Shown here one piece after another: positions 1-7,961 of a stretch of 35,857 bases of DNA. The stretch is from the NCBI RefSeq assembly GCF_017573545.1, contig NZ_JAGEOK010000059.1, positions 1 through 35,857 of the forward strand. The letters are read 5' to 3'. Origin of the DNA: Actinomadura nitritigenes (GTDB lineage Bacteria; Actinomycetota; Actinomycetes; Streptosporangiales; Streptosporangiaceae). A program made the translations under genes and the position numbers. Under the pieces are notes generated by a model. That model saw only the letters and a list, made by a program, of their open reading frames with translations, had not been told where the DNA came from and did not search any database. Numbering within the stretch: position 1 is the first letter of the stretch; every line of letters starts with the position of its first letter.

Positions 1-180
1 GCGCCGCACCATCCCCTTCTGCGCCAGCCGCTCGGCCACCGTCTGCACCGTGTTGTACGCGAGCTTCTTCCCCGCGTCCTCGTTCAGCCTCGTCAGCAAC
101 TCACGGACCCGCAGCGGACCAGGCGCCGCCCACAGCACGTCCATGACGGAACGCTCAAGCGATCCAGCCAACCCGGCCAC
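1..180 (-). CDS. BlaI/MecI-family transcriptional repressor (3' part beyond window)
   Basis: Sixty codons are visible. The reading frame opens with a GTG at 180, and a GGAGG ribosome site lies 7 nt upstream on the minus strand. The residues MDVLWAAPGPLRVRELL, followed by LAYNTVQTVAERLAQKGMV, match the winged-helix DNA-binding domain of BlaI/MecI penicillinase repressors (pattern 'VMxxLW...LTVRExLxxL...AYTTVxTxxxRLxxKG'). Members are normally about 120-130 residues, so roughly half is present. The C-terminal dimerisation part, which is cleaved by a BlaR-type M56 protease in known systems, lies left of the window. Two TACTA/TAGTA dyads lie 134-167 bp upstream of its start and could be its operator. 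The family assignment is firm, but the regulated genes are not known. Confidence 0.85.
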   Translation of the reverse strand, partial: MAGLAGSLERSVMDVLWAAPGPLRVRELLTRLNEDAGKKLAYNTVQTVAERLAQKGMVRR

Positions 181-313
181 ACGGCCACCTCCGTCCTCCC
201 CACATTGTGCCGGAGAACCGACTCACGGCGGGAACAGGACGTCTCGGGCCTCGCGCGGCTGAGCAGGGGTGCGATGCGGAACCCGAGGCAGCGGCGGCCG
301 ATCAGGGACTCGC

Positions 314-347
314 TACTATGATCGCGTAGTACTAAGGGGTCGTAGTA
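314..347. promoter_or_regulatory. Two overlapping TACTA-N8-TAGTA dyads (candidate BlaI-type operator)
   Basis: Two 18-bp inverted repeats, TACTATGATCGCGTAGTA (314-331) and TACTAAGGGGTCGTAGTA (330-347), overlap by two bases, so their inner arms form TAGTACTA. They lie between the divergent BlaI-type gene (start 180) and the methyltransferase (start 380). The staphylococcal mec/bla operator (TACTACATATGTAGTA) has the same outer arms with a 2-bp shorter spacing. TACTAT at 314-319 could also serve as a -10 element. Binding by the adjacent repressor is inferred. Confidence 0.5.
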
Positions 348-379
348 GAACGCGGCGGGTCCGACACGAAGGAGAAGAG

Positions 380-1234
380 ATGGCCACCACTTCCGAAGAC
401 TCCTCGCCCTTCGGCGGCGAGGACGGATGGAACGGCTCCACCGGGCGGCACTGGGTCGAGCACGAGGACCGGCACGACCGGATGCTCACGTCCCTGACCA
501 CGCGGCTCATCCAGGCCGCGGACATCTCCGCGGCCGACAGGGTTCTCGATGTCGGATGCGGCTGCGGTGAGACGAGCCGCATCGCCGCCCGCAACGCCCC
601 CGAGGGGGAGGTCCTGGGCGTCGACATCTCTGAGCCGATACTCGCCCGGGCACGCGCACGGGCGCAGCAGGAGGGGCTGAGCAACCTGCGCTTCCAGCGG
701 GCCGACGCCGAGAGCGTCCCGCTCCCGAAGGCGCACTTCGATCTCGCGATGAGCCGCTTCGGCGTCATGTTCTTCAACGACCCGCGGGCGGCCTTCAGGA
801 ACATCGCCCAAGCGCTGAAGCCGGGCGGGAGGCTCGCATTCCTCTGCTGGCAGGAGGCCCTGCAGAACGAGCACATCGTCGTGCCGTTCAGCGTCCTCGC
901 CTCCTACGGCGCGCTGCCCGACATCGGCGCGCCGGGCGCTCCGGGGCCCTTCTCCCTGGCCGACCCCGACCGCATCCGCGAACTCCTCACGCAGGCCGGC
1001 TGCGGTGACATCGAGATCCGCCCGGCACAGGAAAGGCTTCGAGTCGGCTCTGACGTACCGGATGTCCTTGACTATTTCCGCCACCATCCGGCCGCATCGG
1101 GCATCGTCGGCGGCATGGACGAGGCCACGCTGTCGAAGGCGCTGCACGACCTGGAAGCCGCCGTCAGGCCTTTCCAGACACCGGACGGCGTCTTCCTCGG
1201 CTCGTCGGCCTGGCTCGTCACCGCCGGCCGCTGA
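380..1234 (+). CDS. Class I SAM-dependent methyltransferase
   Basis: This 284-residue protein has a Rossmann-fold methyltransferase core. Motif I is VLDVGCGCGETS at residues 55-66, the acidic ribose-binding residue is D82 in GVDIS, a post-I segment ADAESVPLP follows, and LKPGGRLAF is the motif typical of UbiE/type 11 enzymes. The ATG at 380 was chosen over an upstream in-frame start at 269 because GGAG precedes it and the family match begins there. The substrate cannot be read from the sequence. The gene diverges from the BlaI-type repressor, and its promoter region carries the tandem dyads, so repression by that protein is plausible. It runs convergently towards nuoN with a 230-bp gap that contains no recognisable gene. 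Confidence 0.85.
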   Translation: MATTSEDSSPFGGEDGWNGSTGRHWVEHEDRHDRMLTSLTTRLIQAADISAADRVLDVGCGCGETSRIAARNAPEGEVLGVDISEPILARARARAQQEGLSNLRFQRADAESVPLPKAHFDLAMSRFGVMFFNDPRAAFRNIAQALKPGGRLAFLCWQEALQNEHIVVPFSVLASYGALPDIGAPGAPGPFSLADPDRIRELLTQAGCGDIEIRPAQERLRVGSDVPDVLDYFRHHPAASGIVGGMDEATLSKALHDLEAAVRPFQTPDGVFLGSSAWLVTAGR

Positions 1235-1464
1235 TCTGCGCCAGATGCGGCACGGACCGCCCGGTCTCGCACCTTGGACGGTGAGACCGGGGCGTCCGGC
1301 TGCGGCGGACGGCATTCCCGAAGAGCGCGCACCCGCCGGCGCAGCGCCTCTCCCAGCAAGGTCAGGGAGGCGACGGAACGGAACCACCTGGTGCCGCCCG
1401 GCTTCAGTCGTTGCGCCCGCCGAGGCGCCGGCAGCGCCTGCGGGGTTCCGTCCGCCCGAACGGC

Positions 1465-2856
1465 TCAATCGACCACCGCGAGGACCAGGCCGGCCCCGAT
1501 GCCGAGCGCGACCGAACCGGCTGCCGCGGCGTACGCGGTCAGCCTTGCCCCGCGAAGGGTTCCGCGGGCTCCGCGGCCGTCGTCGCGGCGGAGCATGGGG
1601 ACGATCCACCGCAGGTAGTAGAAGACACTGGCGACGGAGTTGACCGCTGCGACCGCCGCCAGCCATGCGTAGTGGCCGTCCAGCGCCGAGCCGAACATCA
1701 GCAGCTTGCCGACGAAAACGGCGGTGGGCGGGGTGCCGATGAGTCCCAGCAGGCAGACCACCAGCGACGCGACCAGCAGCGGGCTGCGCCGTGAGAGTCC
1801 GGTGTAGGCGCTCAACTCGTCCTCGCCGACGGCGACCACGACGGCGAAGGCACCGATGTTCGTGATCGCGTATGCGGCCAGATAGTAGAGAAGGGCGGGT
1901 TCGGCCAGGTCCGTGCGGCCCGCGACGGCGACGGGGAGCAGGAGGTATCCGGCCTGGCTGATGGTGGAGTAGGCGAGCAGGCGCCGGACGTTGTCCTGGG
2001 CGAAGGCGGCGAGGTTGCCCAGTGTCATCGTCGCGGTGGCGATGACCGCGACGAGCACCGGCCAGCCGGCCGCATCGGGCGGGAGCGCCTCGACGGCGAA
2101 CCTGAAGAGGGCGGCGAAGGCTCCGATCTTCGGCACCGTCGTGACGAACGCGGCGACGACCGGGGGCGCGCCCTCGGTGACGTCCGGGACCCAGAAGTGG
2201 GCGGGCACGGCGCCCGCTTTGAACAACAGTCCGGCGAGCAGCAGCACGACGCCGACCATGACCGCGCCGGACGGAGCGGCGCCGAGGCCCGACCGGAGAA
2301 TCTCGTAGGACGTGCCGCGCCCCAGTCCGTACAGGAGGGTCACGCCGACCAGCATGAGGATGCCCAGGAACGCGCCCACCAGGTAGTACTTGAGCGCCGC
2401 CTCGGTGCCCGGCGCGCTCTTCCCGAAGCCGGCGAGCGCGTATCCGGGGATGCTGGCCAGCAGGTACGCGGCGACCAGGACCAGCAGGTCGGACGCGGCG
2501 CCGAGCGTGATCGTGCCGAGCGCGGCCAGCATGACGAGGACGTAGAACTCGGTCTCGCGGCGGTGGCCGCGCATCGGGCCGGTCGCGAGCACGATGACCA
2601 GGAGGGTGGCGGCCAGCACGACGATCCGCGTCACGTGCGTGACGGGGTCGAGCATGAAGGCGTCGAACGTCATCAGGTCGGCGCGCCGCGCGGCGAGGCC
2701 CGCGGTGACGAGCCCGCCGGCCAGGCAGGCCGCGCAGAGGGCCGCGACAATCCACTGCCGGGTCCGGGGCAGGAACGATCCGGCCAGGAGCCCGGTCACG
2801 GCGGCACCCAGGACGAACAGTTCCGGCAGGAGGTCCGCCGGGTTCTCTCTCGTCAT
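1465..2856 (-). CDS. nuoN: NADH-quinone oxidoreductase-like subunit N (antiporter-like)
   Basis: This 463-residue polytopic membrane protein is the last gene of the nuo-like operon. It belongs to the Mrp antiporter-like family (NuoL/M/N). The order and the segment SIPGYALAGF followed by TEAALKYYLVGAF match NuoN around helices 5-7, and the helix-7 lysine is K156. The glutamate normally found three residues before the helix-5 serine (E133 in E. coli NuoN) is replaced: the local sequence is AAYLLAS (residues 129-135), giving L132. That residue is central to proton transfer in canonical NuoN, so this channel may be altered. The start ATG overlaps the nuoM stop by 4 bp (ATGA), indicating translational coupling. 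Confidence 0.88.
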   Translation of the reverse strand: MTRENPADLLPELFVLGAAVTGLLAGSFLPRTRQWIVAALCAACLAGGLVTAGLAARRADLMTFDAFMLDPVTHVTRIVVLAATLLVIVLATGPMRGHRRETEFYVLVMLAALGTITLGAASDLLVLVAAYLLASIPGYALAGFGKSAPGTEAALKYYLVGAFLGILMLVGVTLLYGLGRGTSYEILRSGLGAAPSGAVMVGVVLLLAGLLFKAGAVPAHFWVPDVTEGAPPVVAAFVTTVPKIGAFAALFRFAVEALPPDAAGWPVLVAVIATATMTLGNLAAFAQDNVRRLLAYSTISQAGYLLLPVAVAGRTDLAEPALLYYLAAYAITNIGAFAVVVAVGEDELSAYTGLSRRSPLLVASLVVCLLGLIGTPPTAVFVGKLLMFGSALDGHYAWLAAVAAVNSVASVFYYLRWIVPMLRRDDGRGARGTLRGARLTAYAAAAGSVALGIGAGLVLAVVD

Positions 2857-4352
2857 CGGGCCACCAGCGAGACCACGGCGGAGGAGATCGGCTCGATGGC
2901 GTCCAGCAGGAAGCGGGGCGCGACTCCGATGGCGGCGGACAGCACCAGCAGGGGCGCCACGGCGGCGAGTTCGCTGCGGTGGACGTCGGTGACGCGCGAG
3001 GTGAGCTCGCCGGGCGGCCCCAGGACGGCCCGGTGCAGCAGGCGCAGGAACAGCGCCGCCGTGATGAGGATGCCGGGAACCGCGAGCGCACCCGCGACGA
3101 CGAGTCCGGTGCCGCCGCTGCCGATCACGCCCGTGAAGATCTGGAACTCGGCGATGAAGCCGGAGAGGCCGGGCAGCCCGAGCGAGGCGAACGCGCCGAG
3201 CGCGATGAGCGCGGAGAAGACCGGGGCGCCGCGGGCGAGGCCGCCGAAGCGCCCCATGTCGTAGGTGCGGGCGCGGTCGTAGAGCACTCCGGACAGTAGG
3301 AAGAGCGCGCCGGTGATCAGGCCGTGGCTCACCATCTGGGTGACGGCGCCGGTCACGGCCAGCCGCCGCGCCGCCTCGTCCCCGGCCGCGCCGGCGGCGC
3401 CGAGCGCGAGGACGATGTACCCCATGTGGTTGACGGACGTGTAGGCGATCAGCCGCTTGAGGTCCTCTTGGGCGAACGCCACCAGGGCTCCGTACAGGAC
3501 GCTGATCAGACCGATGATGATGATCACCCAGGCGTAGCGGCGCCAGGCGTCCGGCAGCATCGGCATGGCGATGCGGACGAAGCCGTAGGTGCCCATCTTC
3601 AGCAGGATCCCGGCCAGGATCGCCGAGCCCTCGGCCGGTGCGTCGGTGTGCGCCGGCGGGAGCCAGGTGTGGAACGGGACGGCCGGCGTCTTGATGGCGA
3701 GGCCGAGGCCGATGGCCAGCAGGACGAGTGCCGCGAGTCCCGGCGACCCGGCCAGTGCGGGGTGGCGCGTGAGCTCGACCATGTCGAAGGTGTGCGGCTC
3801 GGCTCCGAGGTACAGGCCGATGAAGCCCAGCAGCAGGGCGAGCGAGCCGAGGAAGGTGTAGAGGAAGAACTTCAGCGCCGACCGGTTCCTGTCGCCGTGT
3901 CCCCAGCCCGCGATGACGAAGTACATGCCGACGATCGACAGGTCGAAGAAGACGAAGAACAGCAGCAGGTCGAGGGCCGCGAACAGGCCGAGGGAGACCG
4001 TCTGGAGGAACAGGAAGAGCGCCGCGAAGGCCCGCACCTGCGTCGTCCGGCGGAGCGAGTAGATCGCGCAGACCAGGAACAGCACCGAGGTCAGCGCGAG
4101 CAGCGGCAGGGAGAGGCCGTCCACTCCGATGTGGTAGCCGGCGCCGACCGACGGGATCCAGCGCACGTTCTCCTCGTAGGAGACGCCGCCGCCGTTGCCG
4201 TGACCGGCCCACATGGCGATGACCAGGGCGAGGTCGGCGGCGGACGCGGCGATCCAGGTCCGGACCACCGCGCGGTCGCCGAGCTTGGGCAGGGCGGAGA
4301 GGCCGAGCGCGACGGCGAGCGGGAGGAAGATCACCAGGGAGAGCACGGTCAC
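2853..4352 (-). CDS. nuoM: NADH-quinone oxidoreductase-like subunit M (antiporter-like)
   Basis: This 499-residue membrane protein has the NuoM/ND4 pattern: a loop with GVDGLSLPLLAL, helix 5 FFVFFDLSIVGMYFVIAGWG, LKFFLYTFLGS, and the discontinuous-helix segment TPAVPFHTWLPPAHTDAPAEGSA kept close to consensus. Canonical NuoM has a proton-pathway glutamate in helix 5 (E144 in E. coli, context WEMMLVPMYF). Here it is aspartate D137, a conservative change that keeps the charge. The GTG start at 4352 overlaps the nuoL stop by 4 bp, and the gene's own stop overlaps nuoN. It is one of three antiporter-like subunits of the membrane arm. Confidence 0.92.
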   Translation of the reverse strand: MTVLSLVIFLPLAVALGLSALPKLGDRAVVRTWIAASAADLALVIAMWAGHGNGGGVSYEENVRWIPSVGAGYHIGVDGLSLPLLALTSVLFLVCAIYSLRRTTQVRAFAALFLFLQTVSLGLFAALDLLLFFVFFDLSIVGMYFVIAGWGHGDRNRSALKFFLYTFLGSLALLLGFIGLYLGAEPHTFDMVELTRHPALAGSPGLAALVLLAIGLGLAIKTPAVPFHTWLPPAHTDAPAEGSAILAGILLKMGTYGFVRIAMPMLPDAWRRYAWVIIIIGLISVLYGALVAFAQEDLKRLIAYTSVNHMGYIVLALGAAGAAGDEAARRLAVTGAVTQMVSHGLITGALFLLSGVLYDRARTYDMGRFGGLARGAPVFSALIALGAFASLGLPGLSGFIAEFQIFTGVIGSGGTGLVVAGALAVPGILITAALFLRLLHRAVLGPPGELTSRVTDVHRSELAAVAPLLVLSAAIGVAPRFLLDAIEPISSAVVSLVAR

Positions 4353-6223
4353 CTGACCACGAGGACGATGAGGATGAGCACGGCGAGCAGGACGGCGGCC
4401 TGCGCGTAGTAGGTGTGCACCTGGCCGGTCTGCGGGCGCCGCGCCAGCGAGGCGAGCCGGCGGGCTCCCCGGCCGACCGCGTCGACGACGCCGTCCACGC
4501 GGATCTCGACCCGGCCGCCGGCGAGCCCGGCCGCGAGCCGCCCGGTCGCGGCGGCGGCCCGGACCCCGCCGTCGACGACCCGGTCGTCGAACCGGGCGAG
4601 GGCCTGGGCCAGCGCGAACACCGGACGGGCGATGAGCGCGCCGGCGAGCCGTTCGAGATGCAGCCAGTTCAGGGCGGGGGCCGTCCACGCCGCGGGGACG
4701 CCGCTCCCCCGGTTCATCAGAACCCGGGTCGCGGCGACGACCAGCACCGCGAGCGCACCGGACGCGGCGAGTCCGGCCGGTCCCGGGCTCGGCTCCCCGC
4801 CGGCGCCGAGAAGGTCCTTCCACGCCCCGGCCACCGGCGGCAGCGCGAGGATCCCGAGAACCGCGGCGGCCAGGGCGAGCGCGGGCAGCGGCAGCCGCTC
4901 GAGAAGGCCGAGATGCCGCGTCCCCGCCTGCTCGGTGTCCATCCGGGTCGCCGCGTCGGCCGGACGGGTCACCGCGACGAGCGCCCGGGCCGCGTAACCC
5001 GCCGAGAGCAGCCCGGCGGCGAGCCCCACCGCGTACAGCGCCGGGGATTCCTCTAGAGCCGCGCTGAGGACCTCGTCCTTCGTCGCCCACAGCGACAGGG
5101 GAGGGACGGCGGCAAGGGCGAGCACGCCGATCCCGAAGGCGGCTCCGACCAGGCGATGGCGCCGGGCGGCACCGTGCAGTTCGGTGAGGTCCTTGGTTCC
5201 GAGGGCGGACAGCCATGCGCCCGCCGCCAGGAACAGCAGGCTCTTCACGGCGGCGTGGGCGACGAGCTGGGCCGTGCCTCCGGCCACGGTGCCGGCTCCG
5301 GCGCCGAGCACCATGAAGCCGATCTGCGCGCAGGTCGACGCGGCCAGCAGCTGTTTCAGGTCGCGCTGGGCCAGCGCGACGGCGCCGAGGAGCAGCGCGG
5401 TGAGCGCGCCCGTCCAGGCGACCAGGTGCGCGGCCCAGCCGGTCGCGTGCAGCAGCGGTTCGAGGCGCAGCAGAAGGTACGCCCCGGCGGCGACCATGGT
5501 GGCCGAATGCAGCAGGGCCGAGACGGGGCTCGGGCCCGCCATCGCCCGGGACAGCCAGAAGGAGAACGGCAGCTGCGCCGACTTCCCGAGCGCGGCCAGG
5601 ACGACGCCCGCGGCGATCAGGTCCCGCCAGGAGCCGTGCGCGGTGGCCAGTCCGTCCAGGTTCAGCGATCCCGTACCGGCGAGGGCGGCGCCTGCCGCGA
5701 CGTAGAGCCCGAGGTCGCCGGCCCGCGTGGTCACGAAGGAGACGTCGGCCGAACCGACCCGCCCGGGCTCCCGCCACCAGAAGCCGATGAGCGCGTACGA
5801 CATCGCGCCCATGAGCTCCCAGGCCATGAGCAGGACGGCCAGGTCGGTCGCGGTGACCGTCACCAGCATGGCTCCGGTGAAGACCAGCATCAGGCCGAAG
5901 AAGCGCGCCCTCGATTCGTCCGGTGCGAACGCACCGGCGGCGAAGACGACGACGGCGAGGCTCACCGACGCGACGGTGAGGATGAGCGCGGCCGACAGCC
6001 CGTCCACCGCCAGTCCGGCCGGGATCCGGTCGAACAGGGGGAAGCGCACCGCCGGCCGGGCGAACGCGGCTCCGATCGCGACGCCGAGAGTGACGAGAAG
6101 CGCGGCCGCGGCGACCGCCGGCGCGGGACCGTCGAGACGGCGTCCGAGAGTGAAGCGGCCTGCCAGCAGCAGGACGCCGGTCGCGACCGGGACCACCGGG
6201 AGGATCCAGGCGAGGGCGTTCAT
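4349..6223 (-). CDS. nuoL: NADH-quinone oxidoreductase-like subunit L (antiporter-like)
   Basis: This 624-residue distal antiporter-like subunit has the length usual for NuoL. The helix-5 glutamate is present as E136 in LLMAWELMGAMSYALIGFWW, and VSFVTTRAGDLGL matches the conserved segment after it. SAQLPFSFWLSRAMAGPSPVSALLHSATMVAAGAYLLLR is the hallmark discontinuous-helix region (conserved LHSATMVxAG). The C-terminal part is long, polar and alanine-rich, with a final hydrophobic helix, as expected for the lateral helix and anchor of NuoL. The ATG at 6223 overlaps the nuoK stop (ATGA). It should carry one proton channel of the membrane arm. Confidence 0.93.
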   Translation of the reverse strand: MNALAWILPVVPVATGVLLLAGRFTLGRRLDGPAPAVAAAALLVTLGVAIGAAFARPAVRFPLFDRIPAGLAVDGLSAALILTVASVSLAVVVFAAGAFAPDESRARFFGLMLVFTGAMLVTVTATDLAVLLMAWELMGAMSYALIGFWWREPGRVGSADVSFVTTRAGDLGLYVAAGAALAGTGSLNLDGLATAHGSWRDLIAAGVVLAALGKSAQLPFSFWLSRAMAGPSPVSALLHSATMVAAGAYLLLRLEPLLHATGWAAHLVAWTGALTALLLGAVALAQRDLKQLLAASTCAQIGFMVLGAGAGTVAGGTAQLVAHAAVKSLLFLAAGAWLSALGTKDLTELHGAARRHRLVGAAFGIGVLALAAVPPLSLWATKDEVLSAALEESPALYAVGLAAGLLSAGYAARALVAVTRPADAATRMDTEQAGTRHLGLLERLPLPALALAAAVLGILALPPVAGAWKDLLGAGGEPSPGPAGLAASGALAVLVVAATRVLMNRGSGVPAAWTAPALNWLHLERLAGALIARPVFALAQALARFDDRVVDGGVRAAAATGRLAAGLAGGRVEIRVDGVVDAVGRGARRLASLARRPQTGQVHTYYAQAAVLLAVLILIVLVVR

Positions 6224-6525
6224 CCCTTGAGGTCCCCCGCGTCGTCGGTGACGTCCACGTCCCGGCTGCGGAACAGCGCGGTCACCACGGCGAACCCCAT
6301 CGCCATCTCGAGCGCCATCACCGTGACGGCCACCAGGATCAGGACCTGGCCGTCCGCCGTGCCGGGCATGACGTAGAACCAGAACGCGGCGCCGGCGACC
6401 AGCACCCCGTTGATCATGAGTTCGAGGCCCATCATCAGCATCACGATCGACTGCTGCGACAGCGCCCCGTACAGGCCCACCGCGAACAGCGCGGCGGCGA
6501 GCAGGAGGAAGAGCTGCAGGTTCAC
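6220..6525 (-). CDS. nuoK: NADH-quinone oxidoreductase-like subunit K
   Basis: This protein has 101 residues and three transmembrane helices, the usual size for NuoK. Both conserved intramembrane glutamates are present: the first in MMGLELMINGV (E36-type) and the second in VMALEMAMGFAVV (E72-type). The GTG start at 6525 overlaps the nuoJ stop by 4 bp, and the downstream gene nuoL overlaps in the same way. The proton path formed by J and K therefore looks intact, in contrast to the altered NuoN and the missing redox module. Confidence 0.92.
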   Translation of the reverse strand: MNLQLFLLLAAALFAVGLYGALSQQSIVMLMMGLELMINGVLVAGAAFWFYVMPGTADGQVLILVAVTVMALEMAMGFAVVTALFRSRDVDVTDDAGDLKG

Positions 6526-7049
6526 GCGCCACCGCCGTCCCGGCCCCGCGGGCGGTCGTAGCGGCCCCGGTCGGTGGCGAGCACCACCGAAGCGATCATC
6601 GTGGCGAGGATGGCGATGCCGATCACCATCATGACCAGCATCTTCGGCCCCATGATCGCCTGGCCGACCGAGAAGGTCGGATCGCGCGGCACCGCGCCCC
6701 GGCGATGCGGCCAGGGCGTGAGGAAGATGCCCGCCGCCATCGCCGCGAAGACCGCGACCGAGATGACGACCGCCCCCCGGTTGTTGTGCACCATCGTCAT
6801 CGGCATGAGCCCGCCGGGGTTCATCATGTACATGATCATGAAGACCGCCATGACCAGCATCTCCATGATCATCATCAGCACGACGAGCACGCCGAGGTAG
6901 TCCAGGTCGAGCAGCAGCAGCTCGATCCCGACGCACAGGAACGAGGCGAGCAGGGCGAAGGTGGCGCGCGCCATCGAGTCCACGGCGAACACGGCCGCTC
7001 CGAAGCCGACGGCGGCCACCGCCAGGATCCAGAACGCAACGGTCTGCAT
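6522..7049 (-). CDS. nuoJ: NADH-quinone oxidoreductase-like subunit J
   Basis: This is a 175-residue membrane protein with five predicted helices. The segment LLLDLDYLGVLVVLMMIMEMLVM matches the NuoJ/ND6 helix 3 region (consensus 'xxxAxFLGxxQIlVYvGAVxVLfxF'), with methionine enrichment instead of the usual aromatic residues. The ATG at 7049 is preceded by a strong GAGGAGGTGAC ribosome site. A 9-bp gap separates it from nuoH, the only non-overlapping junction in the operon, so re-initiation may be stronger here. The C-terminal tail is charged (DRGRYDRPRGRDGG). Confidence 0.85.
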   Translation of the reverse strand: MQTVAFWILAVAAVGFGAAVFAVDSMARATFALLASFLCVGIELLLLDLDYLGVLVVLMMIMEMLVMAVFMIMYMMNPGGLMPMTMVHNNRGAVVISVAVFAAMAAGIFLTPWPHRRGAVPRDPTFSVGQAIMGPKMLVMMVIGIAILATMIASVVLATDRGRYDRPRGRDGGGA

Positions 7050-7058
7050 GTCACCTCC

Positions 7059-7961
7059 TCAGTTCAGGACCACGACGCCGACGACCAGCGTCTGGAGCAA
7101 CGTGGCGGGGATCAGGACCATCCAGGCGGCCGTCATGAAGCGGTCCATCCTGATCACCGGCAGCCGGCCCCGGACCCACACCATCAGGGTCAGCACGGCG
7201 ACCGTCTTGACCAGCGACCAGGCCCGGTCCGGAAGCCAGGGCCCCGCTCCCCCGCCGAGGAACAGCGGCACGGAGGCCGCCGCCGCGACGGTCAGCAGAG
7301 CGAACCGGCCGGTGAAGAAGAGCAGCCGGTCCGGGCCGGACAGCTCGCCCGCCACGCCGCCCGCCAGATCGTCCGCCAGCGGATGACCCATCGGACCCCA
7401 GAAGGCCATCGCCAGCGCGGACAGCAGGTAGACGGCGAACGCGACCGGCATCCACACCACGAACCACAGCCCGTGCTGCGCGGCGGCCACCCCGGCGAGG
7501 TCGAGCGAGCCCGCCCCGAGCGCGGCGGTGATGAGCGCGAACATGTGCGGCAACTCGTACGCCAGGCCCTGAGCCAGGAAGCGGTAGCCGCCCACCAGCG
7601 GGAACGCCGAGTTGACGCCCCAGCCGGCCAGCCAGAGAGAGGCCCACGCCACGACCTCCATCGCGTTGAACCAGACCACGCTCACCGGCAGGTTCCACAC
7701 GCTCGTGCCGCCGAGCGGGATCACCGTCGCCGCGAGGAGAGCCGCCGCCGGAAGGCTGATCACGCCGATCCGCGTGAGGAGCACGTCGGACGCGAGCGTC
7801 CTCCGCCGCTGCTGGACGAGAAGCCGGACTCCCTCGCGCAGGGGCGCGACCGGACCGTCCCCGGTGCGGAACGCGGCGTCCATGGCCGCGGCGGCGTAGG
7901 TCAGCACGGCCAGGACGAGAGGAAGCGCCACCACCGCCCACACCGGTGTCGTGCCGCTCAC
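7059..7961 (-). CDS. nuoH: NADH-quinone oxidoreductase-like subunit H
   Basis: This is a 300-residue membrane protein, slightly shorter than typical NuoH (about 325-420). GGYRFLAQGLAYELPHMFALITAALGAGSLDL corresponds to the NuoH helix 4/5 region (consensus 'R..AQxISYExPLxLalv.v'). The loop that normally reads PFDLPEAEAELVxGFxxEYS is replaced by a sequence containing ADDLAGGVAGELSGPDRLLFF, keeping only part of the acidic cluster that lines the quinone chamber. The start is a GTG at 7961, overlapping the preceding stop by 4 bp. The altered quinone-chamber loop fits a complex that does not receive electrons from a normal Q-module. Confidence 0.85.
   Translation of the reverse strand: MSGTTPVWAVVALPLVLAVLTYAAAAMDAAFRTGDGPVAPLREGVRLLVQQRRRTLASDVLLTRIGVISLPAAALLAATVIPLGGTSVWNLPVSVVWFNAMEVVAWASLWLAGWGVNSAFPLVGGYRFLAQGLAYELPHMFALITAALGAGSLDLAGVAAAQHGLWFVVWMPVAFAVYLLSALAMAFWGPMGHPLADDLAGGVAGELSGPDRLLFFTGRFALLTVAAAASVPLFLGGGAGPWLPDRAWSLVKTVAVLTLMVWVRGRLPVIRMDRFMTAAWMVLIPATLLQTLVVGVVVLN

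Noticed and set aside
332..3091. Minus-strand open frame of 919 codons covering the methyltransferase and nuoN
   Set aside because: It consists of low-complexity Arg/Pro/Gly sequence; both regions are explained by well-conserved genes in other frames.
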